Shown here piece after piece: positions 34,119 to 43,215 of a stretch of 64,000 bases of DNA. The position numbers were made by a program, and so were the translations under genes. How positions within the stretch are numbered: position 1 is the first letter of the stretch; each line of letters begins with the position of its first letter. Under the pieces are notes generated by a model. It was not told the DNA's origin, did not search any database, and saw only the letters and a list, made by a program, of their open reading frames with translations. This DNA comes from Azotimanducus sp965220185 (lineage in GTDB: Bacteria > Pseudomonadota > Gammaproteobacteria > Pseudomonadales > Azotimanducaceae), in the NCBI GenBank assembly GCA_965220185.1, contig OZ244807.1, forward strand, positions 2,852,001 to 2,916,000, written 5' to 3'.

Positions 34119-35360
34119 CTACTCCAGCCCTATCCCAACAATCTCCTCGCACAACCGCACCATGAACCTGCCAGCCTCAGCCCCATCGATAACGCGATGG
34201 TCATAGCTTAACCCTAAAGGCAGCACCTGACGCGGCACGAAGTTCTCGCCGTTCCAATGCGGCTTGGTGGTCAAGCGCGACACGCCAAGAATAGCCGCTT
34301 GCGGGCCGTTGACGACGGGGGTGAATCCCGTGCCGCCAATGCGCCCCAAACTTGAGATCGTGAAGGTGCCGCCTTGCATGTCCGCCGGAGCAAGCCTTCC
34401 GGTGCGCGCCTTTTCGGCGAGTGCGGCGATTTCTTCGGCGAGCGTCCACACATCCTTTTGATCGGCATCGCGCACCACCGGCACGAGTAGGCCGTCGTCC
34501 GTGTCCACGGCAAAGCCGATGTGCCAGTAGTGCTTGTAAATCCAGTGCGTCATAGCTTCGTTCAGGGATGCGTTGACGCGCGGAAAGGCTTTGAGCACCG
34601 CCACGCACGCACGCATGATGAGCGCGAGCGGTGTCAGCTTGACGCCGCGTCGCTCGCCTTCCTCTCGACTATTCGCAAGCACTTCGCTTAACCCAGCGGC
34701 ATCGGCCTCGTCAAAATGCGTGACGTGCGGAATGTTGACCCACGACCGATGCAAGTTGCGCGCGCTTGACCGGCGGATGCGCGAGAGTTCAACATCTTCG
34801 ATTGCGCCGAATGATGCGAAATCAACCTTCGGCATTTCGGGCAAGGCTGGCACTCGATCATCGCCGGTCAAACGACCTCGCACATAAGCTTTGACGTCGT
34901 CCTTGAGCGTCCGTCCGCGGGCACCGGTGGGCGTCACCTTGCCGAGATCAACGCCGAGTTCGCGGGCGAGCTTTCTCACTGCCGGACCGGCGTAGACTGG
35001 GCCGGAATGCTCGGCGACCTGGGGCACAGGCTGCGGAATCGGTTGATCTGAGCGCTTTGGCGCTGGCGTGTCTGCTTTCTTGGGCCGTTCTTGTTCTACT
35101 GGACGTTGCGCTGGCGCTTCAGCTTCGGCCTCATAGAGCGCAATCACCTGGCCACTGACAACTTGGTCGCCGACGCCAACCTTGATTTCAGAGAGAACGC
35201 CCGCCGAAGGCGCGCCCACTTCCAAGGTGGCCTTGTCGGTTTCAACGAGCACAACAGTGTCGTCCTTGCCGAGCGAATCACCGACCGCGGCGCACAGCTC
35301 GATGACCTCGACCGATTCGGAATCCCCAGTGTCGGGCAGCCGGACTTCAGCAGTTGGCAT
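34119..35360 (-). CDS. aceF: Pyruvate dehydrogenase E2, dihydrolipoamide acetyltransferase
   Basis: 413 aa. One N-terminal lipoyl domain (VVLVETDKATLEVGAPSAG, lipoylated Lys about 43), an Ala/Pro/Lys-rich linker, an E3-binding domain (AGPAVRKLARELGVDLGKVT about 125-160) and a catalytic domain with the YDHRVIDGAEAGRF active site near the C-terminus. It transfers the acetyl group to CoA in the pyruvate dehydrogenase core. E. coli has three lipoyl domains; one is common elsewhere. It lies 9 bp after aceE. E3 is not in the window. Confidence 0.96.
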   Translation of the reverse strand: MPTAEVRLPDTGDSESVEVIELCAAVGDSLGKDDTVVLVETDKATLEVGAPSAGVLSEIKVGVGDQVVSGQVIALYEAEAEAPAQRPVEQERPKKADTPAPKRSDQPIPQPVPQVAEHSGPVYAGPAVRKLARELGVDLGKVTPTGARGRTLKDDVKAYVRGRLTGDDRVPALPEMPKVDFASFGAIEDVELSRIRRSSARNLHRSWVNIPHVTHFDEADAAGLSEVLANSREEGERRGVKLTPLALIMRACVAVLKAFPRVNASLNEAMTHWIYKHYWHIGFAVDTDDGLLVPVVRDADQKDVWTLAEEIAALAEKARTGRLAPADMQGGTFTISSLGRIGGTGFTPVVNGPQAAILGVSRLTTKPHWNGENFVPRQVLPLGLSYDHRVIDGAEAGRFMVRLCEEIVGIGLE

Positions 35361-35369
35361 GGCGGGCCT

Positions 35370-38039
35370 CTATCTCGTCCTTGGTGCCGAAGAGTCCGCA
35401 TCAAGATCAAACGCCTTGACGGCAGCGGCCACTTCGCCCGCCGATATGATCTGGCCGCTCGCAAGGCCGGAGAGTGCCGCAAGGCAGACAAACCGCCGAT
35501 CCACTTCGAAGAATTCGCGCAATCGCTGGCGCGTATCGCTGCGCCCGAATCCATCGGTGCCCAACGGGTGGTAGGGCGCTTTGATCCAGGTCGCGATCTG
35601 ACCGGCATGGCTGCGCACATAATCAGTTGAAGCGATCACTGGCGCATTGCTATCGCCGAGCAGCTGCTCGACGTAGCTTGTCCGAGGCGTCGCGGCCGGA
35701 TTGAGCAGGTTCCAGCGCTCAGTGTCGGCACCATCGCGGGCAAGTTCGGTGAAACTCGTCACGCTGTAGACATCGGATGTGACGCCGTACTCGTCGAGGA
35801 GCATCTCGGCAGCCGCGATCACTTCGCGCAAGATCGTGCCGCTGCCAAGCAGCCGCACATGGCGAGGCGACGGCGCCTCGCCTTCGCCGAGGCCGAACCG
35901 TTGAAACAGATACATGCCGCGAACCACGCCCTCTTCGGCACCCTCCGGCATCGCCGGCTGCAGATAGTTCTCATTCATCACAGTGACGTAGTAGAAGCGC
36001 TTCTCACCAGCTTCATACATGCGCTTCAGTCCTGTATGCAGAATCACCGCAAGCTCGTAGCCGAACGCCGGATCATAGGCAATACAGTTTGGCAGCGCCG
36101 ATGCGAACAGATGGCTGTGCCCATCCTGATGCTGCAAGCCTTCGCCGTTCAAGGTTGTTCGGCCAGCAGTGCCGCCAAGCAGGAAGCCGCGCGCCTGACT
36201 GTCCCCGGCGGCCCATGCGAAGTCGCCCACGCGCTGAAATCCGAACATCGAATAGAAGATATAGAAGGGAATCAGCGTGTAGTGATGGGCGGTGTAGGCG
36301 GTGGCCGCAGCGAGCCATGCTGAGAACGCGCCCGCTTCGTTAATGCCCTCTTCGAGTACCTGCCCATCCTTGGACTCTCGGTAGGCGGCGATCTCGCCAG
36401 CGTCCTCGGGCTCATAGAGCTGACCTTGCGATGAGTAGATGCCGAGCTGCCGAAACATGCCTTCCATGCCGAAGGTACGCGCTTCGTCGGGAATAATCGG
36501 CACCACGCGCTTGCCGATTTCACGGTCGCGCACGAGCGTGCCGAGAAAGCGCACGAAGGCCATGGTCGTGGAAATCTCTCTCGTGCCCGAACCTTCAATC
36601 AGCGCTTTGAAAGTGTCCAAGGGAGGAATCGGCAGGGACTCCTTGACTTCCGTGCGGCGAGGAATAGGTCCGCCGAGTGAATCGCGGCGCTTCTTGAGGT
36701 AGGTGAGTTCGGGCGAGCCTTCGGGCGGACGGTAATAGGGGATGTCTTTCAATTCTTCATCGGTCAAGGGCACGTCGAACCGATTGCGAAAGTGCTTCAG
36801 CCCTTCATAGTCGAGCTTCTTCACCTGATGCGAGGTGTTTTCGGACTCGCCCGCATCGCCCATGCCGTAGCCCTTGACGGTCTTCGCGAGAATGACCGTC
36901 GGCGCACCCGTGTGATTGACCGCGGCGTGGTAGGCCGCATAGACCTTGAACGGATCGTGCCCGCCGCGATTGAGGCGCATGATGTCGTCGTCGGAAAGAT
37001 GCTCGACAAGCTTCAGGAGACTGTCCGAAACGCCAAAGAAATGCTCCCGGGTGTACGCCCCGCCACGCGCCTTGTAGTTCTGGTACTCGCCATCGACCGC
37101 TTCGTCCATGCGCTGCTGCATCTCTTCAGCCGTGTCATTCGCAAATAGCGGGTCCCAGTGTCGGCCCCATATCACCTTGATGACGTTCCAGCCCGCGCCG
37201 CGGAAGTAGCCCTCGAGTTCTTGAATGATCTTGCCGTTGCCGCGCACGGGCCCGTCAAGGCGCTGCAAGTTGCAATTGACGACAAACACCAGGTTATCAA
37301 GCGACTCCCGGCCAGCGAGCGACAAGCAGCCGAGCACTTCGGGTTCGTCGCATTCGCCGTCGCCAAGGAAGGCCCACACCTTGCGGTCGCTCACGCTCAC
37401 GAGGCCGCGCGCTGCGAGGTACTTCATCAAATACGCCTGATAGACCGCCATCATGGGGCCGAGTCCCATGGACACCGTCGGAAACTGCCAGTAGTCCGGC
37501 ATCAGGTAGGGATGAGGATAAGAGGGGAGGCCATCGCCATCGACATCGCGTCGGAAATTGTCGAGCTGCGCCTCGGTCAAGCGCCCCTCGAGGAACGAAC
37601 GCGCATAAATACCTGGCGAGCTGTGGCCTTGGTAGAAGACGAGATCCCCGGCCGATTGGTCATCCGGCGCGCGGAAGAAGTAGTTGATGCCGACATCGTA
37701 GAGCGTCGCGGAAGAGGCAAACGACGAGATGTGCCCGCCGAGACTGCCGTCGCGCCGGTTGGCACGCACCACCATGGCAAGCGCGTTCCAGCGAATCAGC
37801 GACCGAATGCGCCGGTCCATGAAAAGATCACCCGGCATCGGCGCCTCGCGATGGGCGGGAATGGTGTTTCGATACGGCGTCGTGACGGCATAGGGAAGCT
37901 GCGTGCCAGCTTTGGTGAGGCGCGCCGATAAGCGCTGCATGAGGAAGTTGGCGCGCTCAGTGCCATCTCGATTCAGCACATCGTCGAGCGCCGCGAGCCA
38001 TTCCTCGGTTTCAAATGGATCGATGTCTTCGACGTTCAT
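35370..38039 (-). CDS. aceE: Pyruvate dehydrogenase E1, homodimeric
   Basis: An 889 aa thiamine-diphosphate enzyme that decarboxylates pyruvate and acetylates the lipoyl arm of AceF. Family features: SFASSATLYDVGINYFFR (about 107), the ThDP/Mg motif AFLGDGECDEPEVLG with downstream VVNCNLQRLDGPVRGN (about 230-275), and WAAGDSQARGFLLGG (about 620). Full length for the proteobacterial homodimeric type. In an ampD-aceE-aceF cluster with 1 bp after ampD. Confidence 0.97.
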   Translation of the reverse strand: MNVEDIDPFETEEWLAALDDVLNRDGTERANFLMQRLSARLTKAGTQLPYAVTTPYRNTIPAHREAPMPGDLFMDRRIRSLIRWNALAMVVRANRRDGSLGGHISSFASSATLYDVGINYFFRAPDDQSAGDLVFYQGHSSPGIYARSFLEGRLTEAQLDNFRRDVDGDGLPSYPHPYLMPDYWQFPTVSMGLGPMMAVYQAYLMKYLAARGLVSVSDRKVWAFLGDGECDEPEVLGCLSLAGRESLDNLVFVVNCNLQRLDGPVRGNGKIIQELEGYFRGAGWNVIKVIWGRHWDPLFANDTAEEMQQRMDEAVDGEYQNYKARGGAYTREHFFGVSDSLLKLVEHLSDDDIMRLNRGGHDPFKVYAAYHAAVNHTGAPTVILAKTVKGYGMGDAGESENTSHQVKKLDYEGLKHFRNRFDVPLTDEELKDIPYYRPPEGSPELTYLKKRRDSLGGPIPRRTEVKESLPIPPLDTFKALIEGSGTREISTTMAFVRFLGTLVRDREIGKRVVPIIPDEARTFGMEGMFRQLGIYSSQGQLYEPEDAGEIAAYRESKDGQVLEEGINEAGAFSAWLAAATAYTAHHYTLIPFYIFYSMFGFQRVGDFAWAAGDSQARGFLLGGTAGRTTLNGEGLQHQDGHSHLFASALPNCIAYDPAFGYELAVILHTGLKRMYEAGEKRFYYVTVMNENYLQPAMPEGAEEGVVRGMYLFQRFGLGEGEAPSPRHVRLLGSGTILREVIAAAEMLLDEYGVTSDVYSVTSFTELARDGADTERWNLLNPAATPRTSYVEQLLGDSNAPVIASTDYVRSHAGQIATWIKAPYHPLGTDGFGRSDTRQRLREFFEVDRRFVCLAALSGLASGQIISAGEVAAAVKAFDLDADSSAPRTR

Positions 38040-38040
38040 G

Positions 38041-38634
38041 TCAGTGTGCCTCGGTGAGGGTGCGCATCAGTCGGCTCCAGTCAAATTGACGGCCTGGATC
38101 CTGCTTTCGCCCCGGTGCCACGTGACAATGCCCGACGATTGATTGCAATCCAAGGCGCGGGTAGCTTGACATCAAGATGCCGATGACATCGCCAAGCCTC
38201 GCGTACTGGACCTGCTCGAAAGCGGTGTTGTCGGTGCCTTGAAGTTCTATGCCGATTGAGAAATCGTTGCAGCGCGTTCGTCCGCGCCAACTCGAATCGC
38301 CGGCGTGCCAAGCGGCCTTGTCGAAGGAAACGTATTGGTAGACCTCGCCAGCCCGGTCGATCAGCACATGGGCAGAAACGCGAAGGCCGTCAAGGTCTGC
38401 GAAGGACTCGTGTGCGCCGCTGTCGAGGTCGCCTTGAAAGAGCGCATGTATGGCACGGACATCGTCGCTGCCCTCGGGCAGGCTGATGCAATGCAGGACG
38501 ATCAGGTCGACCTCGCTATGCTCAGCGCGTTCCGAGAAGTGCGGCGACGGCATGCGCTTCGCATCGCCGAGCCAAGCATTCACTTCTTGTTCGGTTGCAG
38601 ACAAGTGCGCTCGCAAGTGCATGGAAAGGCGCAT
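38041..38634 (-). CDS. ampD: AmpD anhydromuramoyl-L-alanine amidase
   Basis: About 197 aa from ATG at 38634 (the next ATG is 38622); the longer frame to 38850 would run into nadC. Zinc amidase_2 fold: IVLHCISLPEG (first His), SAHVLIDRAGEVYQYV, AWHAGDSSWRGR, and SIVGHCHVAPGRKQDPG with later His/Asp ligands. It releases peptide from anhydro-muropeptides in the cytoplasm, working after AmpG. The divergent nadC-ampD arrangement is common in gammaproteobacteria. Confidence 0.94.
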   Translation of the reverse strand: MRLSMHLRAHLSATEQEVNAWLGDAKRMPSPHFSERAEHSEVDLIVLHCISLPEGSDDVRAIHALFQGDLDSGAHESFADLDGLRVSAHVLIDRAGEVYQYVSFDKAAWHAGDSSWRGRTRCNDFSIGIELQGTDNTAFEQVQYARLGDVIGILMSSYPRLGLQSIVGHCHVAPGRKQDPGRQFDWSRLMRTLTEAH

Positions 38635-38680
38635 TGTACCCTTGACGCCTCTTTGCCAAACAGGTGATACAGTCCGCACT

Positions 38681-39565
38681 ATGCAGTCTGGTCTAGTCAA
38701 TTTGCGGGAAGTCGCTCGATTGGACGCCAAGCGGGCGCTTGCCGAAGATTTGGGTTTTGAGGTTGATCGCTGGCCGGACGACCTGTTAGCGCTCGATCTC
38801 AGCGGCTCGCTTCTCGTGACGGAAACGAGCGCACGCGCCGAAATCATCACCCGCGAAAAAGGCGTCTTCTGTGGTCGCGAGTGGGGCCTTGCGGTGTGTC
38901 AACTCGTGAGCCGCAGCATCGAATGCGAATTCTTGCAAAGCGATGGCGCACGAATCGAGCCGGATGAGGTGATCGCAGTGCTCAAGGGAACGCCCGCTGA
39001 ACTCGTGACAGTCGAGCGCACGCTGCTGAATTTTCTGCAGTTCATGTCGGGCATCGCGACCAAGGCTCGCACATACGCCGACGCCGCTGCGCACACAGAC
39101 GCGCGCGTGTTTGATACCCGCAAGACGATCCCGGGATTGCGCACGGCGCAAAAGTACGCGGTTGCGTGCGGCGGCTGCGCCAATCATCGCATGGGACTGT
39201 TTGATGCGTATCTCCTCAAGGAGAATCACTTGATCGCGATGGGCGGAATTGAAGCCGCGCTGCTGGAGATCGATCGGAGATCGCCGGATCACCAGGTTCA
39301 AGTCGAAGTGGAGTCGCTCGGTGAACTCGAGGCGGCGATTGCTGCTGGCGCGCGGCTCATCATGCTCGACAATTTTTCGTTGGCGCAGACGCGCGAGGCA
39401 GTGCGCCGCGCCGCAGGGCGGGCTGAACTTGAGGCCTCCGGCAACGTCACGATCGAGTCGATTGGCACACTCGCGGAGACCGGCGTCAAACGGATTTCAG
39501 TCGGCGAGCTCACCAAGGCGATCGACCCGCTCGATCTTTCGATGCGATTTGCCGGGCGGCAGTAG
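38681..39565 (+). CDS. nadC: Quinolinate phosphoribosyltransferase
   Basis: 294 aa from ATG at 38681. It makes nicotinate mononucleotide from quinolinate and PRPP in NAD synthesis. Family motifs: ERTLLNFLQFMSGIAT (about 110), DTRKTIPGLRTAQKYAVACGG (about 147-167), HRMGLFDAYLLKENH (about 172) and VEVESLGELEAA. Divergent from ampD across 46 bp, so the two probably share a promoter region. The tRNA-Ser gene follows. Confidence 0.97.
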   Translation: MQSGLVNLREVARLDAKRALAEDLGFEVDRWPDDLLALDLSGSLLVTETSARAEIITREKGVFCGREWGLAVCQLVSRSIECEFLQSDGARIEPDEVIAVLKGTPAELVTVERTLLNFLQFMSGIATKARTYADAAAHTDARVFDTRKTIPGLRTAQKYAVACGGCANHRMGLFDAYLLKENHLIAMGGIEAALLEIDRRSPDHQVQVEVESLGELEAAIAAGARLIMLDNFSLAQTREAVRRAAGRAELEASGNVTIESIGTLAETGVKRISVGELTKAIDPLDLSMRFAGRQ

Positions 39566-39596
39566 GCGCACTCGCTTCGCTATAATTCCGCGCCAC

Positions 39597-39686
39597 GGAG
39601 AGGTGCCGGAGCGGCCGAACGGGCTTGACTCGAAATCAAGAGAGGGCGCAAGTCCTCCCAGGGTTCGAATCCCTGCCTCTCCGCCA
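39597..39686 (+). tRNA. tRNA-Ser (CGA)
   Basis: The acceptor stem GGAGAGG pairs with CCTCTCC. Anticodon loop CTCGAAA gives anticodon CGA. A long variable arm (AGGGCGCAAGTCCT), T-arm with GGTTCGAATCC, and encoded CCA end at 39684-39686. All arms fold by eye. An integrase remnant begins just downstream, marking this tRNA as a former integration site. Confidence 0.97.
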
Positions 39687-39705
39687 CTATGCAATTTTTT
39701 AGACT

Positions 39706-40245
39706 CTTTATTTGTTTATAAATCCGCTGTCGAGCCGATCTGGGGAACGAAACGGGACACGGCATCGAGAGTGCGTCAGCGCGTCGCCACGATCCTTGAG
39801 GCGGCGGTGGTGTTCGGGCACCGAATCGACAATCCGGCGAAGAAGGCGCTGATGCTGCTCCCCAAGAAACGGGCGAAGGTTCAGCATCACCGAGCGTTGC
39901 CTTGGCGCGATGTGCCGGAAGCAATCAAAGTGATTCGCGGGAGAGGTGCGGGGGGCGACGTGGGACGAGATCGACTTCGCTGAACAGGCGTGGACCGTCC
40001 CCGAGGAACGCATGAAAGCGGGTGTCGAGCATCGTGTGCCGCTCGCGCCAAGGTGTATGGAGATTCTCACGGAAGCCCGGAGGCTCGTCTACCCTCGTCC
40101 GCTTGTCCGTGAATTGAAAGGATGCAATCTCGTGTTTCCGAGTTTGAAAGGAAAGCCGTTGTCCGATTCAACCATGTCGAAGCTGGTGCGTGAGAACGGC
40201 ATTCCCGCCGTCATGCAGGCATGGGCAGACTACTTGCCAAACTGA
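39706..40245 (+). pseudogene. Tyrosine-recombinase integrase remnant
   Basis: Two overlapping frames hold integrase-like sequence: RQRVATILEAAVVFGHRIDN and LPKKRAKVQHHRALPWRDVP to about 39950, then ATWDEIDFAEQAWTVPEERM and KAGVEHRVPLAPRCMEIL to 40245. The frame breaks at a GGGGGG near 39951. The catalytic C-terminal H-x-x-R and Tyr are missing, as is the start. It is the residue of a prophage or island that used the adjacent tRNA-Ser. Nothing else of that element is recognisable. Confidence 0.8.
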
Positions 40246-40686
40246 GCAGTTAGTGTTTTATACCGTAGCCGCATCGTACGGATGCGGTGAGTAAATCGGC
40301 TTTTATAAGAGGGTTGCCCACATTAGCCGGCCACGGACAGTCTCGGTCGCTGAGAACAGCATGCAGTTGGCGCACAGGCCGGACATTTGAGTTGGCGCAT
40401 GACCAAATCACAGAAAACAGAGATTGCAGCAATCGTCAAAACGGCGGTTGTAGAGGCGCTCCCCGACCACAAGCCCGCATTTGCGCGAGCAACCTGCTCG
40501 CATGTCCGCCGACAGGGCGTCTTCAGCCTGTTGAAAAACCACCTACAGACACCCGGAACCGACATTTCAAAAAATAAATATTCTGAATAATCAATAATTT
40601 ATATTTTTCGTGTTTATGGTCAAAATGGCACTAAATCGACTTTTTCAACAGGCTCCTAGATTTTGCGTAGCTTAAGAATTATATCT
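40246..40686. other. Non-coding stretch with a MITE-like inverted repeat
   Basis: AGCCTGTTGAAAAA at 40525-40538 is exactly inverted at 40641-40654, enclosing an AT-rich stretch, as in a small non-autonomous element of about 130 bp. A 67 aa ORF at 40387-40590 runs into it and is probably not a gene. Otherwise I see nothing here. Confidence 0.5.
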
Positions 40687-41157
40687 TTACTGCATCAGCG
40701 CTTCCGCCACCGCCGGATGCACGAACGGACGTATATCGCCGCCAAACGACGCGATTTCGCGCACAAGAGTCGAAGAAATGAACGATACATCCTTGGATGT
40801 CGGCAGAAACAAGTATTCGATTTGCGGCGCGAGCGCCTTGTTCATTTCGCACATCTGAAACTCGTACTCAAAGTCCTGCAAGTCGCGGATGCCGCGAAGC
40901 ACGAATCGAATGCCGCGCTTTGTGAGGTAGTCCACAAGCAGCGTGTTGAAACCTTCCACCGAAACTCGGTCGCCATACGACTCGAGCACGCGCGAGCACA
41001 AGTCGATGCGCTCGGCGAGCTCTGTTTCGGGATGCTTGCTGCTTGAAGTGCCAATCGCCAGCACCACCCGATCAAAGATGCCCAGCGCACGTTCAATCAG
41101 GTCTGTATGCCCGTTGGTGATTGGATTGAAGGTGCCGGGATAGGCAACACTGATCAT
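40687..41157 (-). CDS. coaD: Phosphopantetheine adenylyltransferase
   Basis: 156 aa from MISVAYPGTFNPITNGHTDL; this start fits the family better than the 41208 one. Nucleotidyltransferase motif TNGH (about 15-18) and ISSTLVREIASFGGDI (about 130). It catalyses the fourth step of CoA synthesis. It lies beside rsmD on the same strand, the common rsmD-coaD pairing. Confidence 0.95.
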   Translation of the reverse strand: MISVAYPGTFNPITNGHTDLIERALGIFDRVVLAIGTSSSKHPETELAERIDLCSRVLESYGDRVSVEGFNTLLVDYLTKRGIRFVLRGIRDLQDFEYEFQMCEMNKALAPQIEYLFLPTSKDVSFISSTLVREIASFGGDIRPFVHPAVAEALMQ

Positions 41158-41239
41158 TTGGCGCGTTCCTTTTGCCAAGGCGGCTAAGTATGCTCTAAAC
41201 AAGTCCATCCTTGGACTTGTTCAGAGTTTCCCTATGGTA

Positions 41240-41806
41240 TCAATCGCTTTCGGGCAACGCGAGCAGCCACAGCGACGTATCGCCGGCATTTGCATGACGA
41301 AGCTCGCGCAGAATGTCCAGGCTTCGATCGCGCTTTGATGGCATCTCAAGGCATAGGCGCGAATCCGTATCGCGCAGGCAGGCGATAGCGGCGCTCAGTA
41401 ACTCATCGCACATCGCGCTCGCGAATGGCGGATCCAAAAAAACCATGTCCCAGCGCCGCGCCTGGCGCCGCGCGGACGCTAGGAACTGTCTGGCATCTAC
41501 GCAGCGAACATCGGCTGGCGCATCGAGTGCGACGATCGATGCGCGAAGCGCGGCGCACGCACGCCTATCGCGCTCGACGAACTCGACATGCGCGGCGCCG
41601 CGCGACACGCTCTCAAAGCCGAGCGCGCCGGATCCGGCGCACAGATCAAGGCACGTCGCGTCAACGATTTGATCGCCGAGCCAACCGAAAAGCGTCTCGC
41701 GCAATCGCGCCGGTGTTGGGCGCAACCCGGCGAGCGCAGGAAAGCGCAACTTTCGTCCTTTCCATTTACCGCCGATAATGCGCACTTGCCCTGTGCGACC
41801 TGCCAT
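41240..41806 (-). CDS. rsmD: 16S rRNA (guanine966-N2)-methyltransferase
   Basis: 188 aa. RIIGGKWKGRKLRFPALAGL at the N-terminus, RPTPARLRETLFGWLG, SAM site LDLCAGSGALGFESVSRGA (about 57) and catalytic DPPFA (about 126). It modifies G966 of 16S rRNA. It is divergent from ftsY in the usual gammaproteobacterial order, but a 1.33 kb transposon now sits between the two genes. Confidence 0.95.
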   Translation of the reverse strand: MAGRTGQVRIIGGKWKGRKLRFPALAGLRPTPARLRETLFGWLGDQIVDATCLDLCAGSGALGFESVSRGAAHVEFVERDRRACAALRASIVALDAPADVRCVDARQFLASARRQARRWDMVFLDPPFASAMCDELLSAAIACLRDTDSRLCLEMPSKRDRSLDILRELRHANAGDTSLWLLALPESD

Positions 41807-41911
41807 GCGTCAACTCGTTGTCAAATCATCCGCACGCCCATGTTGCATCAAATCTCGCACCAAAAGGGATTTATATACATGATGCCGGACAAAATCAAGT
41901 AAAATAATTAT

Positions 41912-43081
41912 ATGGAATACACCCATCGCTCAACCTGTTATCGCCTGCTTCCGTGTACTCGTGCGAAGCATCGGAAACTGATGCAGGTCACAGGGGCATG
42001 CATCTGGGTATGGAACAGGGTCCTCTCCGACGTTGACAATGCGCATGAACGTGACCGGCGCATGAAGATGCTTCGGGGCGAACCCGTTGTGATGCCCGAA
42101 TCCGTCAGGATTCATCCGACCTTCTTCTCGTTGGGGAAGCGGTTCACGGCCATGCGGAAAGACGTCGGCTGGCTTCGCGATCTGCCGTTCGCAGCCGTTC
42201 GACAGACCCTCAGGCATCAGGCGGATGCGTGGACGAAGTTCTTCAAACGCCAAGGCGGACATCCCAGTTACAAGTCGAAGTACCGGACACGGACGGTCAC
42301 GTTCCCTGAACCCGGACACTTCCAACTGTCAGGGAACAGCATCCGGTTGCGGAAGCTTGGCTGGTTCCGCCTTGCCCGCAAAGGTGAAGACCCGCATCGC
42401 CATTACGAAGCACGGGCAGTGACCATCAAGCGTGAATGCGGACGATGGCACGCGGTCATTCGATACAAGGTCCCTGCGCACGAAGTCGAGCGTATTGATG
42501 ATGGTCGCGCCGTCGGTGTCGATATGAACGTGGCACAGGTCGCGACAAGCGGCGGTGAGATCATTCGGCTGGATCGCGAACGTCTGGAACGGCTTGAGTG
42601 CCGCAAGCATCGGTACCAGCGCCGCATGGCGCGGCAAGCGGTCGGGTCGAACCGAAGGAACGTGACGAAGCAACGATTGTCGAAGGCCTGCCGCAACATC
42701 CGTTGCTGCCGGGACAACTGGCAGCATCACACGTCAAAGCGTATCGCTGAGCGTGCTGGTACGGTTGTTGTCGAAAAGCTGAACACGAAAGGCATGACGG
42801 CTTCGGCGAAAGGGGCAATTGACGAACCCGGCACGAACGTCAGGCAGAAAGCCGGGCTGAACAAAGCCATCCTCAACACCGGATGGGGCGGGTTGAAACA
42901 GAAGCTGTCGTACAAGTCAGCACGACTTGTTGAGGTGAACCCACAATACACGTCCCAGACGTGTTCACGATGCGGATTTGTAGATGCCGCAAACAGACCC
43001 ACCCAAGCGAAGTTCAAATGCTTGGCGTGTGGGCACACCGACAATGCGGATGTGAACGCCGCATTGAATATTCTGGCCTGA
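41912..43081 (+). CDS. tnpB: TnpB RNA-guided nuclease, copy 2
   Basis: 389 aa, closely similar to the copy at 1356-2594 after residue 100, differing mainly in the region before it. The RuvC acids are present: GVDMNVAQVATSGG, VVVEKLNTKGM and NADVNAALNIL. Zinc ribbon CSRCG ... CLACG. It ends earlier than copy 1 because of a TGA after ALNILA, while the copy 1 frame continues through the right end. Apparently intact. No tnpA is present. Confidence 0.9.
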   Translation: MEYTHRSTCYRLLPCTRAKHRKLMQVTGACIWVWNRVLSDVDNAHERDRRMKMLRGEPVVMPESVRIHPTFFSLGKRFTAMRKDVGWLRDLPFAAVRQTLRHQADAWTKFFKRQGGHPSYKSKYRTRTVTFPEPGHFQLSGNSIRLRKLGWFRLARKGEDPHRHYEARAVTIKRECGRWHAVIRYKVPAHEVERIDDGRAVGVDMNVAQVATSGGEIIRLDRERLERLECRKHRYQRRMARQAVGSNRRNVTKQRLSKACRNIRCCRDNWQHHTSKRIAERAGTVVVEKLNTKGMTASAKGAIDEPGTNVRQKAGLNKAILNTGWGGLKQKLSYKSARLVEVNPQYTSQTCSRCGFVDAANRPTQAKFKCLACGHTDNADVNAALNILA

Positions 43082-43195
43082 AGGGATTGGGGCAACTGGA
43101 CGTGGAGGTGGCGACAATGACCTATGTCGAAGTCGGCCTGTGAAGCGTCAAAGGATAGCAGGTGTCGGTGTTCCGGCATCATGTATATAAGTCCC
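43075..43195 (+). ncRNA. Candidate omega RNA scaffold and right end of tnpB copy 2
   Basis: After the tnpB stop the sequence stays similar to the 3' coding end of copy 1 (GGACGTGGAGGTGGCGAC, CGGCCTGTGAAGCGTCAAA). Conservation beyond the stop argues for an RNA or DNA-end function. The guide, if any, would be the bases from 43196 on, which lead into ftsY. Inference only. Confidence 0.4.
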
Positions 43196-43215
43196 CACCA
43201 AAAGGCGGACGTAAC

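Larger units (their letters stand above)
41866..43195 (+). mobile_element. tnpB transposon with inverted ends and 8 bp target duplication
   Basis: Left end GGGATTTATATACATGATGC and right end, read inverted, GGGACTTATATACATGATGC then CGGA agree over 24 bp with one mismatch. CACCAAAA flanks both sides exactly (41858-41865 and 43196-43203). The element is 1330 bp and carries only tnpB and the right-end region. It inserted between rsmD and ftsY, ending 20 bp before the ftsY start. Its ends match each other better than they match copy 1 (CATGATGCC versus CATGACTCC), so the two ends of an element co-vary. Confidence 0.9.

Noticed and set aside
38305..38667. 120 aa plus-strand ORF opposite ampD
   Set aside because: AmpD motifs are clear on the minus strand. 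The plus-strand ORF has no features and ends against the nadC start.
40387..40590. 67 aa ORF downstream of the integrase remnant
   Set aside because: It runs through a MITE-like inverted repeat and has no recognisable domain.
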